Source: a bacterium (GTDB lineage: Bacteria; Patescibacteriota; Minisyncoccia; JAUYLV01). From it: 32,298 nt of DNA. Every line of letters begins with the position of its first letter. The stretch's first letter is position 1. The notes under the pieces were generated by a model that was not told where the DNA came from, did not search any database, and saw only the letters and a program-made list of their open reading frames with translations. A program made the translations under genes and the position numbers. Shown in pieces: positions 1 to 8,625 of the stretch. The stretch is taken from the NCBI GenBank assembly GCA_030699565.1, contig JAUYLV010000035.1, forward strand, positions 1 through 32,298, read 5' to 3'.

Positions 1-17
1 TATTTGCAGTTACGCAT

Positions 18-524
18 ATGCCTATTTCAAAATCCTTTCTTAAATTTCTTGAGGCGAAAAAAGCGAAATACGAACTCGTTGAGCATCGGCGGGTTTTTAC
101 CGCATACGACAAAGCCGCTACACTGCATGTCGATCCGAAAACAGTCGTAAAGACCGCGGTATTCCAGGCCGGATCCAAAGAACATGCCTTGGTATTCGTG
201 CCGGCTTCAAAGCACATAGATAAAAAGAAAGTAAAGACGGCGATCAATATTTGGCTGCGCGCGCAATCAAAAAAACCCGAGAGCAAAGTCGATTTTGCCA
301 CGGAACAATGGATGAAAAAAAACATGTCGGGAGACGTGGGCGCCACGGCGGCGCTACCGGAGGCTCTCGGCATGTACGCATTCGTGGATGGCGCGCTTTT
401 TAAGCCCGCGAAGCTTTATTTGAATATCGGCAGCTACGAGGTATCAATATCGGTGAACCAGGCGAATTTTAAAAAAATTCTTGGGAAGAGTTTTGTAAAA
501 GGGGCCTTTGCAAAAGCAAAGTGA
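18..524 (+). CDS. YbaK/EbsC-like aminoacyl-tRNA deacylase domain protein
   Basis: 168 aa ORF; FLEAKKAKYELVEHRRVFTAYDKA..., VFVPASKHIDKKKVK and DGALFKPAKLYLNIGSYEVSISV resemble the YbaK/ProX fold. Confidence 0.75.
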   Translation: MPISKSFLKFLEAKKAKYELVEHRRVFTAYDKAATLHVDPKTVVKTAVFQAGSKEHALVFVPASKHIDKKKVKTAINIWLRAQSKKPESKVDFATEQWMKKNMSGDVGATAALPEALGMYAFVDGALFKPAKLYLNIGSYEVSISVNQANFKKILGKSFVKGAFAKAK

Positions 525-526
525 AA

Positions 527-546
527 GCCTCCCATGAGCGGGAGGC
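527..546. terminator. Hairpin between convergent genes
   Basis: GCCTCCC-ATGAGC-GGGAGGC, 7 bp perfect stem right after the stop of the first gene; weak T-run. Confidence 0.5.
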
Positions 547-569
547 CTGATAATGACTGTGGGGGCAAC

Positions 570-755
570 TTAGTTGTAATGGCCGAGGCCTAACTTTCGA
601 AGGCCAGCATAAAGTGCCATGGTTCCCATTACAACAAGTAGAACCGGAAGTGAAAGTAGCCTGCCGGGTTCTAAAATCCCGAGAGAGGATACCTCCAAAC
701 ACCCGATACACGGCACTGCAAAACCCCAGAACAGACTAGCCGGATGCATTACCAT
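570..755 (-). CDS. Small membrane protein with a CxxC motif (hypothetical)
   Basis: 61 aa from the ATG at 755: MVMHPASLFWGFAVPCIGCLEVSS...LPVLLVVMGTMALYAGL. GGAGG sits 6 nt upstream of this ATG (tttGGAGGttaaaATG), so this start is preferred over the track start at 791. Confidence 0.5.
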   Translation of the reverse strand: MVMHPASLFWGFAVPCIGCLEVSSLGILEPGRLLSLPVLLVVMGTMALYAGLRKLGLGHYN

Positions 756-805
756 TTTAACCTCCAAAGAGCGACATTCATACTTCTTCATATAGTATAT
801 AATAT

Positions 806-1534
806 ATGGAAGACATTGTCAAGTCTAGCGCATATCAGGTCAAGCTACAATCTTTCGAAGGACCTATGGATGTCCTTCTTAATTTAATTGAGGAAAAAAA
901 GCTCGAGATCACCAATATTTCACTTGCCGAGGTGACGGGCCAGTTCATACAATATGTGGAGTCGTCCGACATTCCTCCTGGCATGATCGCCGAGTTCCTT
1001 GCGGTGGCAGCACGGCTTCTGATCATTAAAACGAAGGCCTTGCTGCCGTTTTTGACGCTTTCGGAAGAGGAGGAAGAGGAGATCGTCGATCTTGAATTAC
1101 GCCTGAAACTTCTGCAACAATTCCGGGAAGGCGGAAAAACATTGCGCAAACTCCATAAAAAGTCATGCCGATCATTCGGGCGCGAGGGGATTACCACGTT
1201 TGCGGTTACGTTTTATCCTCCAAAAAATCTTGAAACCCAAACGCTGCATACGCACTTTAAGCGCATTGCCGATGAATTCCACGCGTTTTACGAAAAGCAG
1301 CGCTACGTAGAAGCGACGCTGGAAAAAGTGATATCCCTCGAAGATCGCATTCGCGAGGTCATGCATATGATCGAACAAGCCATCGAGCAACAATTCGATC
1401 AGCTCACGATTGACGCAAAATCGAAGACAGATATCATTGTGACGTTTCTTGCGATGCTGGAGCTCATCAAGCAACGGCTGATCAATGTCGAGCAAAGCGG
1501 TATTTTTGGGCAGATAACCATCAGAAGAATGTGA
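806..1534 (+). CDS. scpA: Segregation and condensation protein A
   Basis: YQVKLQSFEGPMDVLLNLIEEKKLEITNISLAEVTGQF is the ScpA N-terminal signature; followed by scpB. Confidence 0.93.
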   Translation: MEDIVKSSAYQVKLQSFEGPMDVLLNLIEEKKLEITNISLAEVTGQFIQYVESSDIPPGMIAEFLAVAARLLIIKTKALLPFLTLSEEEEEEIVDLELRLKLLQQFREGGKTLRKLHKKSCRSFGREGITTFAVTFYPPKNLETQTLHTHFKRIADEFHAFYEKQRYVEATLEKVISLEDRIREVMHMIEQAIEQQFDQLTIDAKSKTDIIVTFLAMLELIKQRLINVEQSGIFGQITIRRM

Positions 1535-1623
1535 CAGAGTAAAAGAGTAACAAAGTGACAAAGTGATTGGCGTGATATTTTTAAAATACTTCCATTCACT
1601 CTGCCACTCTGTTACTTCGTCAC
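1531..1623. repeat. Short-word tandem/inverted intergenic block A (scpA/scpB)
   Basis: Left arm GTGACAGAGTAAAAGAGTAACAAAGTGACAAAGTG (about 8 nt period), right arm CACTCTGCCACTCTGTTACTTCGTCAC is an imperfect reverse complement. The block contains the scpA stop and ends 2 nt before the scpB ATG. Confidence 0.75.
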
Positions 1624-1625
1624 CC

Positions 1626-2198
1626 ATGAAACTTTCAGCGGTACTTGAGGCGCTTCTCTTCATTGCTGGAGAGCCGGTAAAAATAAAAAAACTGGCTAAA
1701 ATCGCCAATAGCAAGGAAGTAGATGTGCGTGCCGCACTGGAGGAGCTTTCGGCTGCGCACGAAGAACGCAAAGGATTGCGCGTACTGGTAAAGGACGACG
1801 AAGCGGAGTTGGTGACGCATCCGGATGCTACTCCCGTTGTTTCCGAATTTCTCAAGAGCGGTATGGAAGAGGATCTTACGGACGCGACGGCGGAGACGCT
1901 CGCCATCATTGCCTACAAAGGCCCGATCTCACGCGCAGGCATCGACGATATTCGGGGAGTCAATTCCCAATATACGCTGCGGGCGCTTCTGGTGCGAGGA
2001 CTTGTCGAACGCCTTCCCAATCCCGATGATGCCCGAACATATTTGTACAGAATTTCATTCGATTTTCTCAAAAAACTTGGCGTGAAAGATGTTGAGGAGT
2101 TACCTGCATACGGCGAATTGTCGCAAACGTCACTGAAACCTTCGCAGCCCGCGGTTCAAGAATCGAATGCCGTACCCGATGCGTCTCAAGGCTCATAA
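1626..2198 (+). CDS. scpB: Segregation and condensation protein B
   Basis: MKLSAVLEALLFIAGEPVKIKKLAKI... ETLAIIAYKGPISRAGIDDIRGVNSQYTLRALLVRGLVE is typical ScpB; start at the internal ATG 1626 rather than track start 1563. Confidence 0.93.
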   Translation: MKLSAVLEALLFIAGEPVKIKKLAKIANSKEVDVRAALEELSAAHEERKGLRVLVKDDEAELVTHPDATPVVSEFLKSGMEEDLTDATAETLAIIAYKGPISRAGIDDIRGVNSQYTLRALLVRGLVERLPNPDDARTYLYRISFDFLKKLGVKDVEELPAYGELSQTSLKPSQPAVQESNAVPDASQGS

Positions 2199-2216
2199 TC
2201 AGTAAAGCGCAACTTC

Positions 2217-3206
2217 ATGCAGATTATTTTTATTCTGGCTTCTCTATTACTTGGCATCCTTGGAACCGCTTTTCTACCCGACAGCAATACTTCGTCCACG
2301 TTGACCGATACGCTTTCGACATTGCAAAGGCCGATCGAGACGCTTGCAAAACTGCCGTTATCCGATATTCGGGCGCAAACCGCCCAGCTCATTGCGCCCG
2401 CCGCAAGCATGCCACCCGAGGTGCTGCCGCCCTATCGTAAATGGGATGTTCCTTCGCCCGAAATCGATGCAAAGGCGGCCATTGTCGTCGGGGCAAAATC
2501 CGGCAGAGTGCTCTACGAGCGCAACATGCGCCAGCGCCTTCCCATTGCCAGCCTTACTAAGCTGGCCACCGCATTGATTGCCATGGATGAGTTCTTGCTC
2601 TATGACGAAGTTGCGATAACGCGACATGCGGTAAGTAGCGGAGGCGATTATGGAAATCTGGTCGTCGGTGAACGGCTTACGGTGCACGATCTATTGCGTG
2701 CCATGCTTATTGCATCCTCGAATGATGCCGCTATCGCCCTTGCGGATCACTTGGCCGCGACAAAGGGTAAAACCATGACGGAACTTATGAATGCCAAAGC
2801 ATATGCGCTGCATTTGGCCAATACACATTTTGCATCGGTATCCGGGCTTGAGGATCGAAACAACTACGCCTCGGCCGAGGATGTTGCCCGGATCGCATTG
2901 GCCGCGATAGGCAACACGACGTTGTCCGAAATTCTTCACACGGCAAACGCGGACATCCACGCATTGGACGGAAAGTTCACGCATCGCCTTGTGACCTCAA
3001 ACAAGCTTTTGAACCGATTTGATGGAGTTATTGCCGGAAAAACCGGTTATACCACGACCGCGGGTGGCACATTGGCCATTGTCGCAAAAAACGCCCATGC
3101 CGATGACGATTTTATCGTCGTTATTCTAGGATCTACGAACGAGCAGACGCGCTTCGAAGCGGCAGAGACGCTCATTACCTGGGTGGATGCGGCCTATCGC
3201 TGGTAA
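2217..3206 (+). CDS. D-alanyl-D-alanine carboxypeptidase (peptidase S11, DacA/PBP5-like)
   Basis: Penicilloyl serine transferase motifs SLTK, SSN and KTG (AGKTGYTTTAGGTL) plus an N-terminal hydrophobic segment. Confidence 0.9.
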   Translation: MQIIFILASLLLGILGTAFLPDSNTSSTLTDTLSTLQRPIETLAKLPLSDIRAQTAQLIAPAASMPPEVLPPYRKWDVPSPEIDAKAAIVVGAKSGRVLYERNMRQRLPIASLTKLATALIAMDEFLLYDEVAITRHAVSSGGDYGNLVVGERLTVHDLLRAMLIASSNDAAIALADHLAATKGKTMTELMNAKAYALHLANTHFASVSGLEDRNNYASAEDVARIALAAIGNTTLSEILHTANADIHALDGKFTHRLVTSNKLLNRFDGVIAGKTGYTTTAGGTLAIVAKNAHADDDFIVVILGSTNEQTRFEAAETLITWVDAAYRW

Positions 3207-3225
3207 CCAACGACCTATACAACTC

Positions 3226-3267
3226 ACAACCTTTACGACTTATTTCTAAATAAGTCGTAAAGGTTGT
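3226..3267. repeat. 20 bp perfect palindrome with tandem GTAAAGGTT words (block B, dacA-like/mraY)
   Basis: ACAACCTTTACGACTTATTT-CT-AAATAAGTCGTAAAGGTTGT, followed by further GTAAAGGTT copies up to the mraY start. Confidence 0.85.
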
Positions 3268-3295
3268 AAAGGTTGTTCGTTGTAAAGGTTAAATT

Positions 3296-4339
3296 GTGAA
3301 TCCCGTAATAAAAATTCTCATTCTTTCCACCATCTCATTCGCTGTTGCGATCGTTTTGACGCCGTTTTGGGTCAGGTTTCTTCAGCGGCATAAGCTCGGA
3401 AAGCAGATCCGGACGGAGGGCGCGCCGATCTTTGCGATGCTGCACGGCAAAAAGGCCGGCACTCCGACGATGGGCGGCGTTCTGGTGTGGATGAGCGTAT
3501 TGATCGTGCTGGGCATATTCACTTTCATCGCCGCCTACAATCCCGGCTCCAAGTTCGCCGAATTGAATTTTCTTTCCCGAGGGCAAACATTACTGCCGCT
3601 GGGCGCAATGATCATCAGCGCGATCATCGGCCTTGGCGACGATCTATTGGGTATCTTTCATATCGGACCCAAGGGCGGAGGATTCCGCCTCCGGCACAGG
3701 ATTTTATTGTATCTGTTCGTGGCCATGGGCGGCGCGTGGTGGTTCTGGGACAAACTTGAATGGGATACGCTGGCAGTTCCCTTTATGGGAACATTCAATA
3801 TCGGCATCTGGTACGTGCCATTGTTTATTCTTATTATTTTCGCGACGGCATTTTCGGTGAACGAAACGGACGGGCTGGATGGGTTGGCGGGCGGCGTTTT
3901 GCTTATCGCCTTTGCCGCCTTAGGCGCCATCGCCTATGCGCAAGATCGCTTCCAGCTTGCGGCATTCTGCGGCGTCATCATGGGGGCGCTCTTGGCGTTC
4001 TTATGGTTCAACATTTACCCCGCCAAGTTCTTTATGGGGGACACGGGATCCATGGGACTGGGGGTAACGCTTGGCGTTATCGCGATGCTGACCAATTCGG
4101 GACTCTTATTGCCTTTCATCGCGTTCATACCCATGCTCGAATCCCTTTCGGTGCTGCTGCAGATCGCATCAAAGCGCATTCGAGGAAAAAAACTGTTCCT
4201 TTCCACGCCGCTCCATCACCATTTCGAGGCCAGAGGTTGGCCGGAAACACAGGTTACCATGCGATTTTGGATCGTCGGCGGCGTTGCGGCAGGATTGGGA
4301 TTGATTTTATCCCTTTTGGGGACGAGGTACATTTTTTGA
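3296..4339 (+). CDS. mraY: Phospho-N-acetylmuramoyl-pentapeptide-transferase
   Basis: KKAGTPTMGGVLVW, NETDGLDGLAGG, FMGDTGSMGLG and TPLHHHFEARGW motifs; GTG start. Confidence 0.96.
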   Translation: MNPVIKILILSTISFAVAIVLTPFWVRFLQRHKLGKQIRTEGAPIFAMLHGKKAGTPTMGGVLVWMSVLIVLGIFTFIAAYNPGSKFAELNFLSRGQTLLPLGAMIISAIIGLGDDLLGIFHIGPKGGGFRLRHRILLYLFVAMGGAWWFWDKLEWDTLAVPFMGTFNIGIWYVPLFILIIFATAFSVNETDGLDGLAGGVLLIAFAALGAIAYAQDRFQLAAFCGVIMGALLAFLWFNIYPAKFFMGDTGSMGLGVTLGVIAMLTNSGLLLPFIAFIPMLESLSVLLQIASKRIRGKKLFLSTPLHHHFEARGWPETQVTMRFWIVGGVAAGLGLILSLLGTRYIF

Positions 4340-4361
4340 TCGTCTGAAGGTTTACGTTTGC

Positions 4362-4503
4362 TATGCTGAAAATTTATAAGGATACGAAGTGCTGTTTGCG
4401 GATAAGCAAAAATGCGCCGAGCTGCTGTTTGCCTTCGTACGTGCTTTTAAAATTCTCCCAAAATATCGCGCATGATGCGTGTTTTAAAAAGCATCTTGCG
4501 AAC
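4362..4503 (+). ncRNA. Candidate small transcript or very short ORF (unclassified)
   Basis: Extended -10-like TGCTATGCT near 4360-4367, inverted TACGAAG/CTTCGTA around a duplicated GCTGTTTGC, then the cggccgaggccg hairpin. Also contains AAGGA-tacgaa-GTG opening a 28-codon ORF (MLFADKQKCAELLFAFVRAFKILPKYRA). Weak evidence. Confidence 0.2.
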
Positions 4504-4504
4504 T

Positions 4505-4524
4505 AAAAAACGGCCGAGGCCGTT
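4505..4524 (-). terminator. Rho-independent terminator (strongest for the minus strand)
   Basis: Minus strand AACGGCC-TC-GGCCGTT followed by TTTT, just downstream of the 4548-4712 ORF. Confidence 0.75.
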
Positions 4525-4547
4525 ATTTCTTTTTCACGTGATAGCGC

Positions 4548-4712
4548 TTATACTATGGAGAGAAGCAAAATTGCCCCAATGATGAACGAAAAGATCCAGC
4601 GATCCCAAAGACGGTTTGCGATCGCAAGACACTGGTCACAATAGCATCCGAAGAAGCCGTCATAAAGATCGCCTCGGTTGTTGCCGCAAAAATTGCACTG
4701 CGTTGTGTGCAT
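4548..4712 (-). CDS. 54 aa Zn-ribbon-like N-terminus plus C-terminal TM helix (hypothetical)
   Basis: MHTTQCNFCGNNRGDLYDGFFGCYCDQCLAIANRLWDRWIFSFIIGAILLLSIV; CxxC plus CxCxxC, GAGG about 9 nt upstream and a terminator right after. Different frame from the 62 aa track ORF at 4553-4741; missed by the 60 aa cutoff. Confidence 0.65.
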   Translation of the reverse strand: MHTTQCNFCGNNRGDLYDGFFGCYCDQCLAIANRLWDRWIFSFIIGAILLLSIV

Positions 4713-4766
4713 ATGGTAACCTCACATTTTTTAAATAACATCGAAAGCGTAACAAAATAGTTGCAT

Positions 4767-6143
4767 ATGTCAATTCATTCATTGCATGTAAAGCGGGATT
4801 TTTCCTTATTTTGCAATAAGCGCATAACCGTCATGGGACTGGGGCTTCACGGCGGGGGAGAGGGAACGGCAAGATTTCTGGCCAAGGCGGGCGCAAATGT
4901 CACGGTTACGGATCTGAAGACCCGCGCGGAGTTGGCGCCCTCCATAAATAAACTCAAAGGCATGCCGATCCGTTATGTCTTGGGGCGGCATGTTGTGAAG
5001 GATTTCACGAATGCCGATATGGTCGTCTACAATCCCGGTATACGCGCGAAATTCATGCGGCTTGAAGATTCTCCGTACCTTGCCGCGGCATTGAAAAAGG
5101 GAGTGCCGCTCGAGACGGATATCGGCATATTTTTCGACCTGGCAAATCGGGGACAGATTGTCGGTGTGACTGGTTCAAAGGGAAAATCGACCACGGCGGC
5201 GCTGATTGCGCACCTATTGAAGCAGAAATATCCGGATACGTTATTGGCCGGGAATATTCGAACGTCTGTTTTTGATGTTTTGCCCCGTATAACTTCTAAG
5301 ACTCCTATTGTTCTGGAATTATCCAATTGGCAATTGGAGGGGCTTGCAAAAAAGAACATAAGTCCGCATATAGCGGTCATTACCAATATATTGCACGAAC
5401 ATCTCAATACCTATAGAAACTTTCACGGATATATAGAGGCAAAAAAACATATTCTTCGCTTTCAAAAACCTGATGACATTGCGGTACTGAATAAAAGTTT
5501 GGCGCAATGGGAAGAATTTAAGGAACCGTGCGGCAAAGCCAGGCGCGTATGGTTCGCGAAAAGAGAGCCTTTGGATCATAAAGATGAGTTGAAACTTCCC
5601 GGAGCGCATAATCGCGAAAACCTCGTTGCCGCGCTTGCGGTCGCCCGATTATACCGTATTCCGGCTTTCCGGATCCGCAAGGCGCTTGCGACCTTTGAGG
5701 GTCTTGAGGGTCGTCTGCAAACCGTCCGAACGGACCGTGGCATTACCTGCATCAACGACACGACCGCAACCATGCCGGATGCCGTCATCGCCGCTTTGCG
5801 GAGCATGCCAAGACCGCAAAATACCATACTCATTGTCGGTGGTGTCGATAAAAAATTCGATTTTAACCCCATGGCGCGTTTTATTGCCGCCTACCCGCCA
5901 AAGGCGCTAGTGATGTTACCGGGATCCGCCACCGAAAAATTAATAAATGCGCTTCGTAAGGCGCATTGCCCCTCTCCCATTATTGAGGCATCCTCCATGC
6001 GTCAAGCTGTATATTCTGCGTGGAAGGCCGCGCAGAAAGGAGATACAATATTGTTATCGCCGGGTGCGGCGAGTTTTAACCTCTTCAAAAACGAGTTCGA
6101 TAGAGGCGAACAGTTCGTAAAAGCAGTTAATAAAATCAGGTAA
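4767..6143 (+). CDS. murD: UDP-N-acetylmuramoylalanine--D-glutamate ligase
   Basis: GLGLHGGGEGTARFLAKAGANVTVTDLK, VGVTGSKGKSTTAALIAHLLK, LELSNWQLEGL, GAHNRENLVAALA, INDTTATMPDAVIAAL. Confidence 0.93.
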   Translation: MSIHSLHVKRDFSLFCNKRITVMGLGLHGGGEGTARFLAKAGANVTVTDLKTRAELAPSINKLKGMPIRYVLGRHVVKDFTNADMVVYNPGIRAKFMRLEDSPYLAAALKKGVPLETDIGIFFDLANRGQIVGVTGSKGKSTTAALIAHLLKQKYPDTLLAGNIRTSVFDVLPRITSKTPIVLELSNWQLEGLAKKNISPHIAVITNILHEHLNTYRNFHGYIEAKKHILRFQKPDDIAVLNKSLAQWEEFKEPCGKARRVWFAKREPLDHKDELKLPGAHNRENLVAALAVARLYRIPAFRIRKALATFEGLEGRLQTVRTDRGITCINDTTATMPDAVIAALRSMPRPQNTILIVGGVDKKFDFNPMARFIAAYPPKALVMLPGSATEKLINALRKAHCPSPIIEASSMRQAVYSAWKAAQKGDTILLSPGAASFNLFKNEFDRGEQFVKAVNKIR

Positions 6144-6148
6144 TTTCT

Positions 6149-6175
6149 AATTGACCTAATTGACCTAATTGACCT
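6149..6175. repeat. Tandem repeat (AATTGACCT)x3 (block C, murD/ftsW)
   Basis: Three perfect 9-mers directly after the murD stop. Confidence 0.95.
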
Positions 6176-6235
6176 AAATAAATTCCAAACCTGGCGATTT
6201 GCGATATAGAATTCATTGGTAATTGGAAATTATTT

Positions 6236-6263
6236 GGAAATTGGAAATTGGAAATTGGAAATT
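6236..6263. repeat. Tandem repeat (GGAAATT)x4 (block C, murD/ftsW)
   Basis: Four perfect 7-mers, one more at 6225-6231, ending 13 nt before the ftsW ATG. Confidence 0.95.
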
Positions 6264-6276
6264 GCCATGCATCAGC

Positions 6277-7374
6277 ATGGCTGCCCGTCGTCCCGACTAC
6301 ATTCTTCTTGGATTGATCATTATTCTGCTATTGGGAGGCTTGCTAATGCTGGCAAGCGCCTCGGTCGCCGTATCGTATAGCCGGTATGGCTCCGCCAGTA
6401 AACTCATCATTGAACAATTGACGGGCGGCGTTCTGGTGGGCAGCGCAGGCTTCATGCTGACGCAGCGCATTCCGTATGCGTTCTGGCGAAAAGTGGCTTT
6501 TCCGGCTTTATTGGTCTCACTGGCACTGCTCGCTGTTGTCTTCACACCGCAATTCGGTTTCAGCGCGGGCGGTGCCCGCAGATGGATTCGTTTTCAATCG
6601 TTCGTCTTCCAGCCATCTGAACTGGCCAAGCTTGCCATGATCATTTATCTGGCGGCATTCTTCAGCAAATATAAGGATGCGATCTCGCACTTTTGGCAAA
6701 CCGTCGCTCCTTTCCTGGCGGTTTCGACGGCCATTCTTGGACTTATTGCGCTGCAACCAGACATCGGCACGCTCGGCATCATTGCGGCAACCGCGGGTGT
6801 CATGTTCTTTATTGCGGGCGCGCGCTGGAAGCACGTCGGCATGCTCATCGGGATCCTTGCCATTGCTTTTTTCGCATTCATACTAACCGCGCCGTATCGC
6901 GCAAACAGATTCCTGGTATTTCTTGATCGCGATTTCGATCCGCAGGGCATAGGATACCAATCGCGGCAGGCATTACTGGCCGTCGGATCAGGCGGTTTAT
7001 TAGGACTCGGTCTTGGTGAATCCGGTCAAAAATACAATTTTCTCCCCGAATCGGTCAGCGACTCCATTTTTGCCATTATCGCCGAAGAGCTTGGATTCGT
7101 GGGTGCGGTGGCCTTGGTGGCGCTCTTTGTTGCGTTCGGACTTCGATCCTATTGGATAGCCGCCCGCGCCCCGGATCTTTTCGCCAAATACCTCGCTATC
7201 GGCATCGCCTCATGGATTGTTATTCAGGCATTTGTTAATATATCAGCAGTGATTGGGCTTATTCCGTTAACGGGTGTTACCCTGCCTTTTGTGAGCCACG
7301 GCGGCTCCTCGCTCGCATTGGTGCTAGCGGGCTGCGGAATCCTCATCAATATATCAAAATACGCAAAACAATAA
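6277..7374 (+). CDS. ftsW: FtsW/RodA/SpoVE-family SEDS glycosyltransferase
   Basis: RPDYILLGLIIILLLGGLLMLASAS, FQPSELAKLAMIIYLA, LQPDIGTLGI, GQKYNFLPESVSDSIFAIIAEELGFVG, GVTLPFVSHGGSSL. Start at ATG 6277; the track start 6223 lies in the repeat block. Confidence 0.93.
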   Translation: MAARRPDYILLGLIIILLLGGLLMLASASVAVSYSRYGSASKLIIEQLTGGVLVGSAGFMLTQRIPYAFWRKVAFPALLVSLALLAVVFTPQFGFSAGGARRWIRFQSFVFQPSELAKLAMIIYLAAFFSKYKDAISHFWQTVAPFLAVSTAILGLIALQPDIGTLGIIAATAGVMFFIAGARWKHVGMLIGILAIAFFAFILTAPYRANRFLVFLDRDFDPQGIGYQSRQALLAVGSGGLLGLGLGESGQKYNFLPESVSDSIFAIIAEELGFVGAVALVALFVAFGLRSYWIAARAPDLFAKYLAIGIASWIVIQAFVNISAVIGLIPLTGVTLPFVSHGGSSLALVLAGCGILINISKYAKQ

Positions 7375-7446
7375 ATTTTCAATGATCGAATTTTCAAATA
7401 ATGATGTTCCGCCATTTGAAAATTGAAAACTGAAAATTGAAAATTT
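7374..7446. repeat. Short-word inverted block D (ftsW/murG)
   Basis: AAATTTTCAATGATCGAATTTTCAAAT ... ATTTGAAAATTGAAAACTGAAAATTGAAAATTT; right arm is a 7 nt TGAAAAY tandem and is inverse-complementary to the left. Confidence 0.8.
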
Positions 7447-7448
7447 GT

Positions 7449-8567
7449 ATGCATATCTTATTGACCGGCGGCGGGAGCGGGGGACATGTGTTTCCGCTGA
7501 TCGCCATTGCCAGAGAACTTAAAAAGCGAGCGGATGACGAAGGGACAAAGCTTCACCTTCATTACATGGGTCCGCCCGACCAATGGAGGGATACGCTGGA
7601 GCTTGAAGGTATCCATGTACATACCGTTCATTCCGCCAAGTGGCGGCGGTATCCGTCGGCGGAAAACATAACCCAATTATGGAAACTGCCTTTCGGCATT
7701 TTTGAGGCCGCCTGGAAGCTCTTTTGGATCATGCCGAGCGCGATTTTCTCGAAAGGCGGCTACGGCAGCCTGCCCGCGATCTGGGTGAGCAGGCTCTACC
7801 GTATTCCGGTGATGATCCACGAATCCGACGCGATACCGGGTATTGCCAATCGCTTTGCCGCAAAATTCGCAAAGCGCATTTTTGTGTCGTTCGAACACGC
7901 GATCGATTTTTTTCCGAAATCTCGGACAACGCTTGTCGGCAATCCCGTACGGCCGCAGTTGGCGCAGTCAGACGCAAATAGCGCAAAGTCTTTGTTGCGA
8001 CTGGACGGCAAAAAGCCAATCCTTTATATTACCGGAAGCTCCCTTGGCGCCCAAAAGATCAATGAAATCGTCGTTAATACGCTTCCGCATCTTTTGGAGC
8101 GCTACGAGATCATTCATCAATGCGGACGCGCCCATGTGGACGAGCTTTCCGATCTGGTACGGAAAGAATATCGCGCGGAATTGCTGCACGATTACCATCT
8201 GTACGGATTTTTGAATGAATCTGAACAAAGCGCGGCCTATGCGGCAAGCGATCTCATTATTGCCCGTGGCAGCGCCTCAACCATTTTTGAGATCGCGCAG
8301 GCCGGCAAGCCATCGATCGTCATACCGCTATCATCCGCTGCTGCGAATCATCAATTCGAAAATGCCAGCGCATATGCAAAACATGGAGCCGCTGTCGTGC
8401 TCGATGAACAGAATCTGACGCCGAATCTTTTTCTTGAAGCCATTGCAAATCTTATGGAAAGCGAGGAAAGACGCCTTACGATGCGCGAGGCTGCCATCCA
8501 ATTTGCCAAGCCGGATGCCGCAAAGAATATCGCCGATGAGCTCTTTGAATTCGCCCTCAGGCAATAG
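7449..8567 (+). CDS. murG: UDP-N-acetylglucosamine--N-acetylmuramyl-(pentapeptide) pyrophosphoryl-undecaprenol GlcNAc transferase
   Basis: HILLTGGGSGGHVFPLIAIARELK, FSKGGYGSLPAIWVSRLYRIPVMIHESDAIPG, YITGSSLGAQKINEIV, ARGSASTIFEIAQAGKPSIVIPLSSAAANHQFENA. Confidence 0.95.
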   Translation: MHILLTGGGSGGHVFPLIAIARELKKRADDEGTKLHLHYMGPPDQWRDTLELEGIHVHTVHSAKWRRYPSAENITQLWKLPFGIFEAAWKLFWIMPSAIFSKGGYGSLPAIWVSRLYRIPVMIHESDAIPGIANRFAAKFAKRIFVSFEHAIDFFPKSRTTLVGNPVRPQLAQSDANSAKSLLRLDGKKPILYITGSSLGAQKINEIVVNTLPHLLERYEIIHQCGRAHVDELSDLVRKEYRAELLHDYHLYGFLNESEQSAAYAASDLIIARGSASTIFEIAQAGKPSIVIPLSSAAANHQFENASAYAKHGAAVVLDEQNLTPNLFLEAIANLMESEERRLTMREAAIQFAKPDAAKNIADELFEFALRQ

Positions 8568-8599
8568 GCTTCTTGAGGGGATCACAGAAACTGCATATC

Positions 8600-8625
8600 T
8601 AAAAAAAGCAGCCTTTAAAGCTGCT
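8600..8625 (-). terminator. Rho-independent terminator overlapping the 3' end of the next gene
   Basis: Minus strand AGCAGC-TTTAAAG-GCTGCT followed by TTTTTT. Confidence 0.7.

Noticed and set aside
469-711. 80 aa minus ORF overlapping the first gene
   Set aside because: Overlaps the YbaK-like gene and the SD-supported 570-755 ORF in another frame.
3760-4347. 195 aa alternate plus-frame ORF inside mraY
   Set aside because: mraY motifs are in the other frame; Arg/His-rich composition indicates out-of-frame translation.
4553-4741. 62 aa minus ORF MLFKKCEVTICTQRSAIF... from the track
   Set aside because: Wrong frame; the frame starting at 4712 has the SD, Cys pattern, TM helix and terminator.
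6149-6263. CRISPR array
   Set aside because: Units are 7-9 nt contiguous tandems with no spacers and no cas genes nearby.
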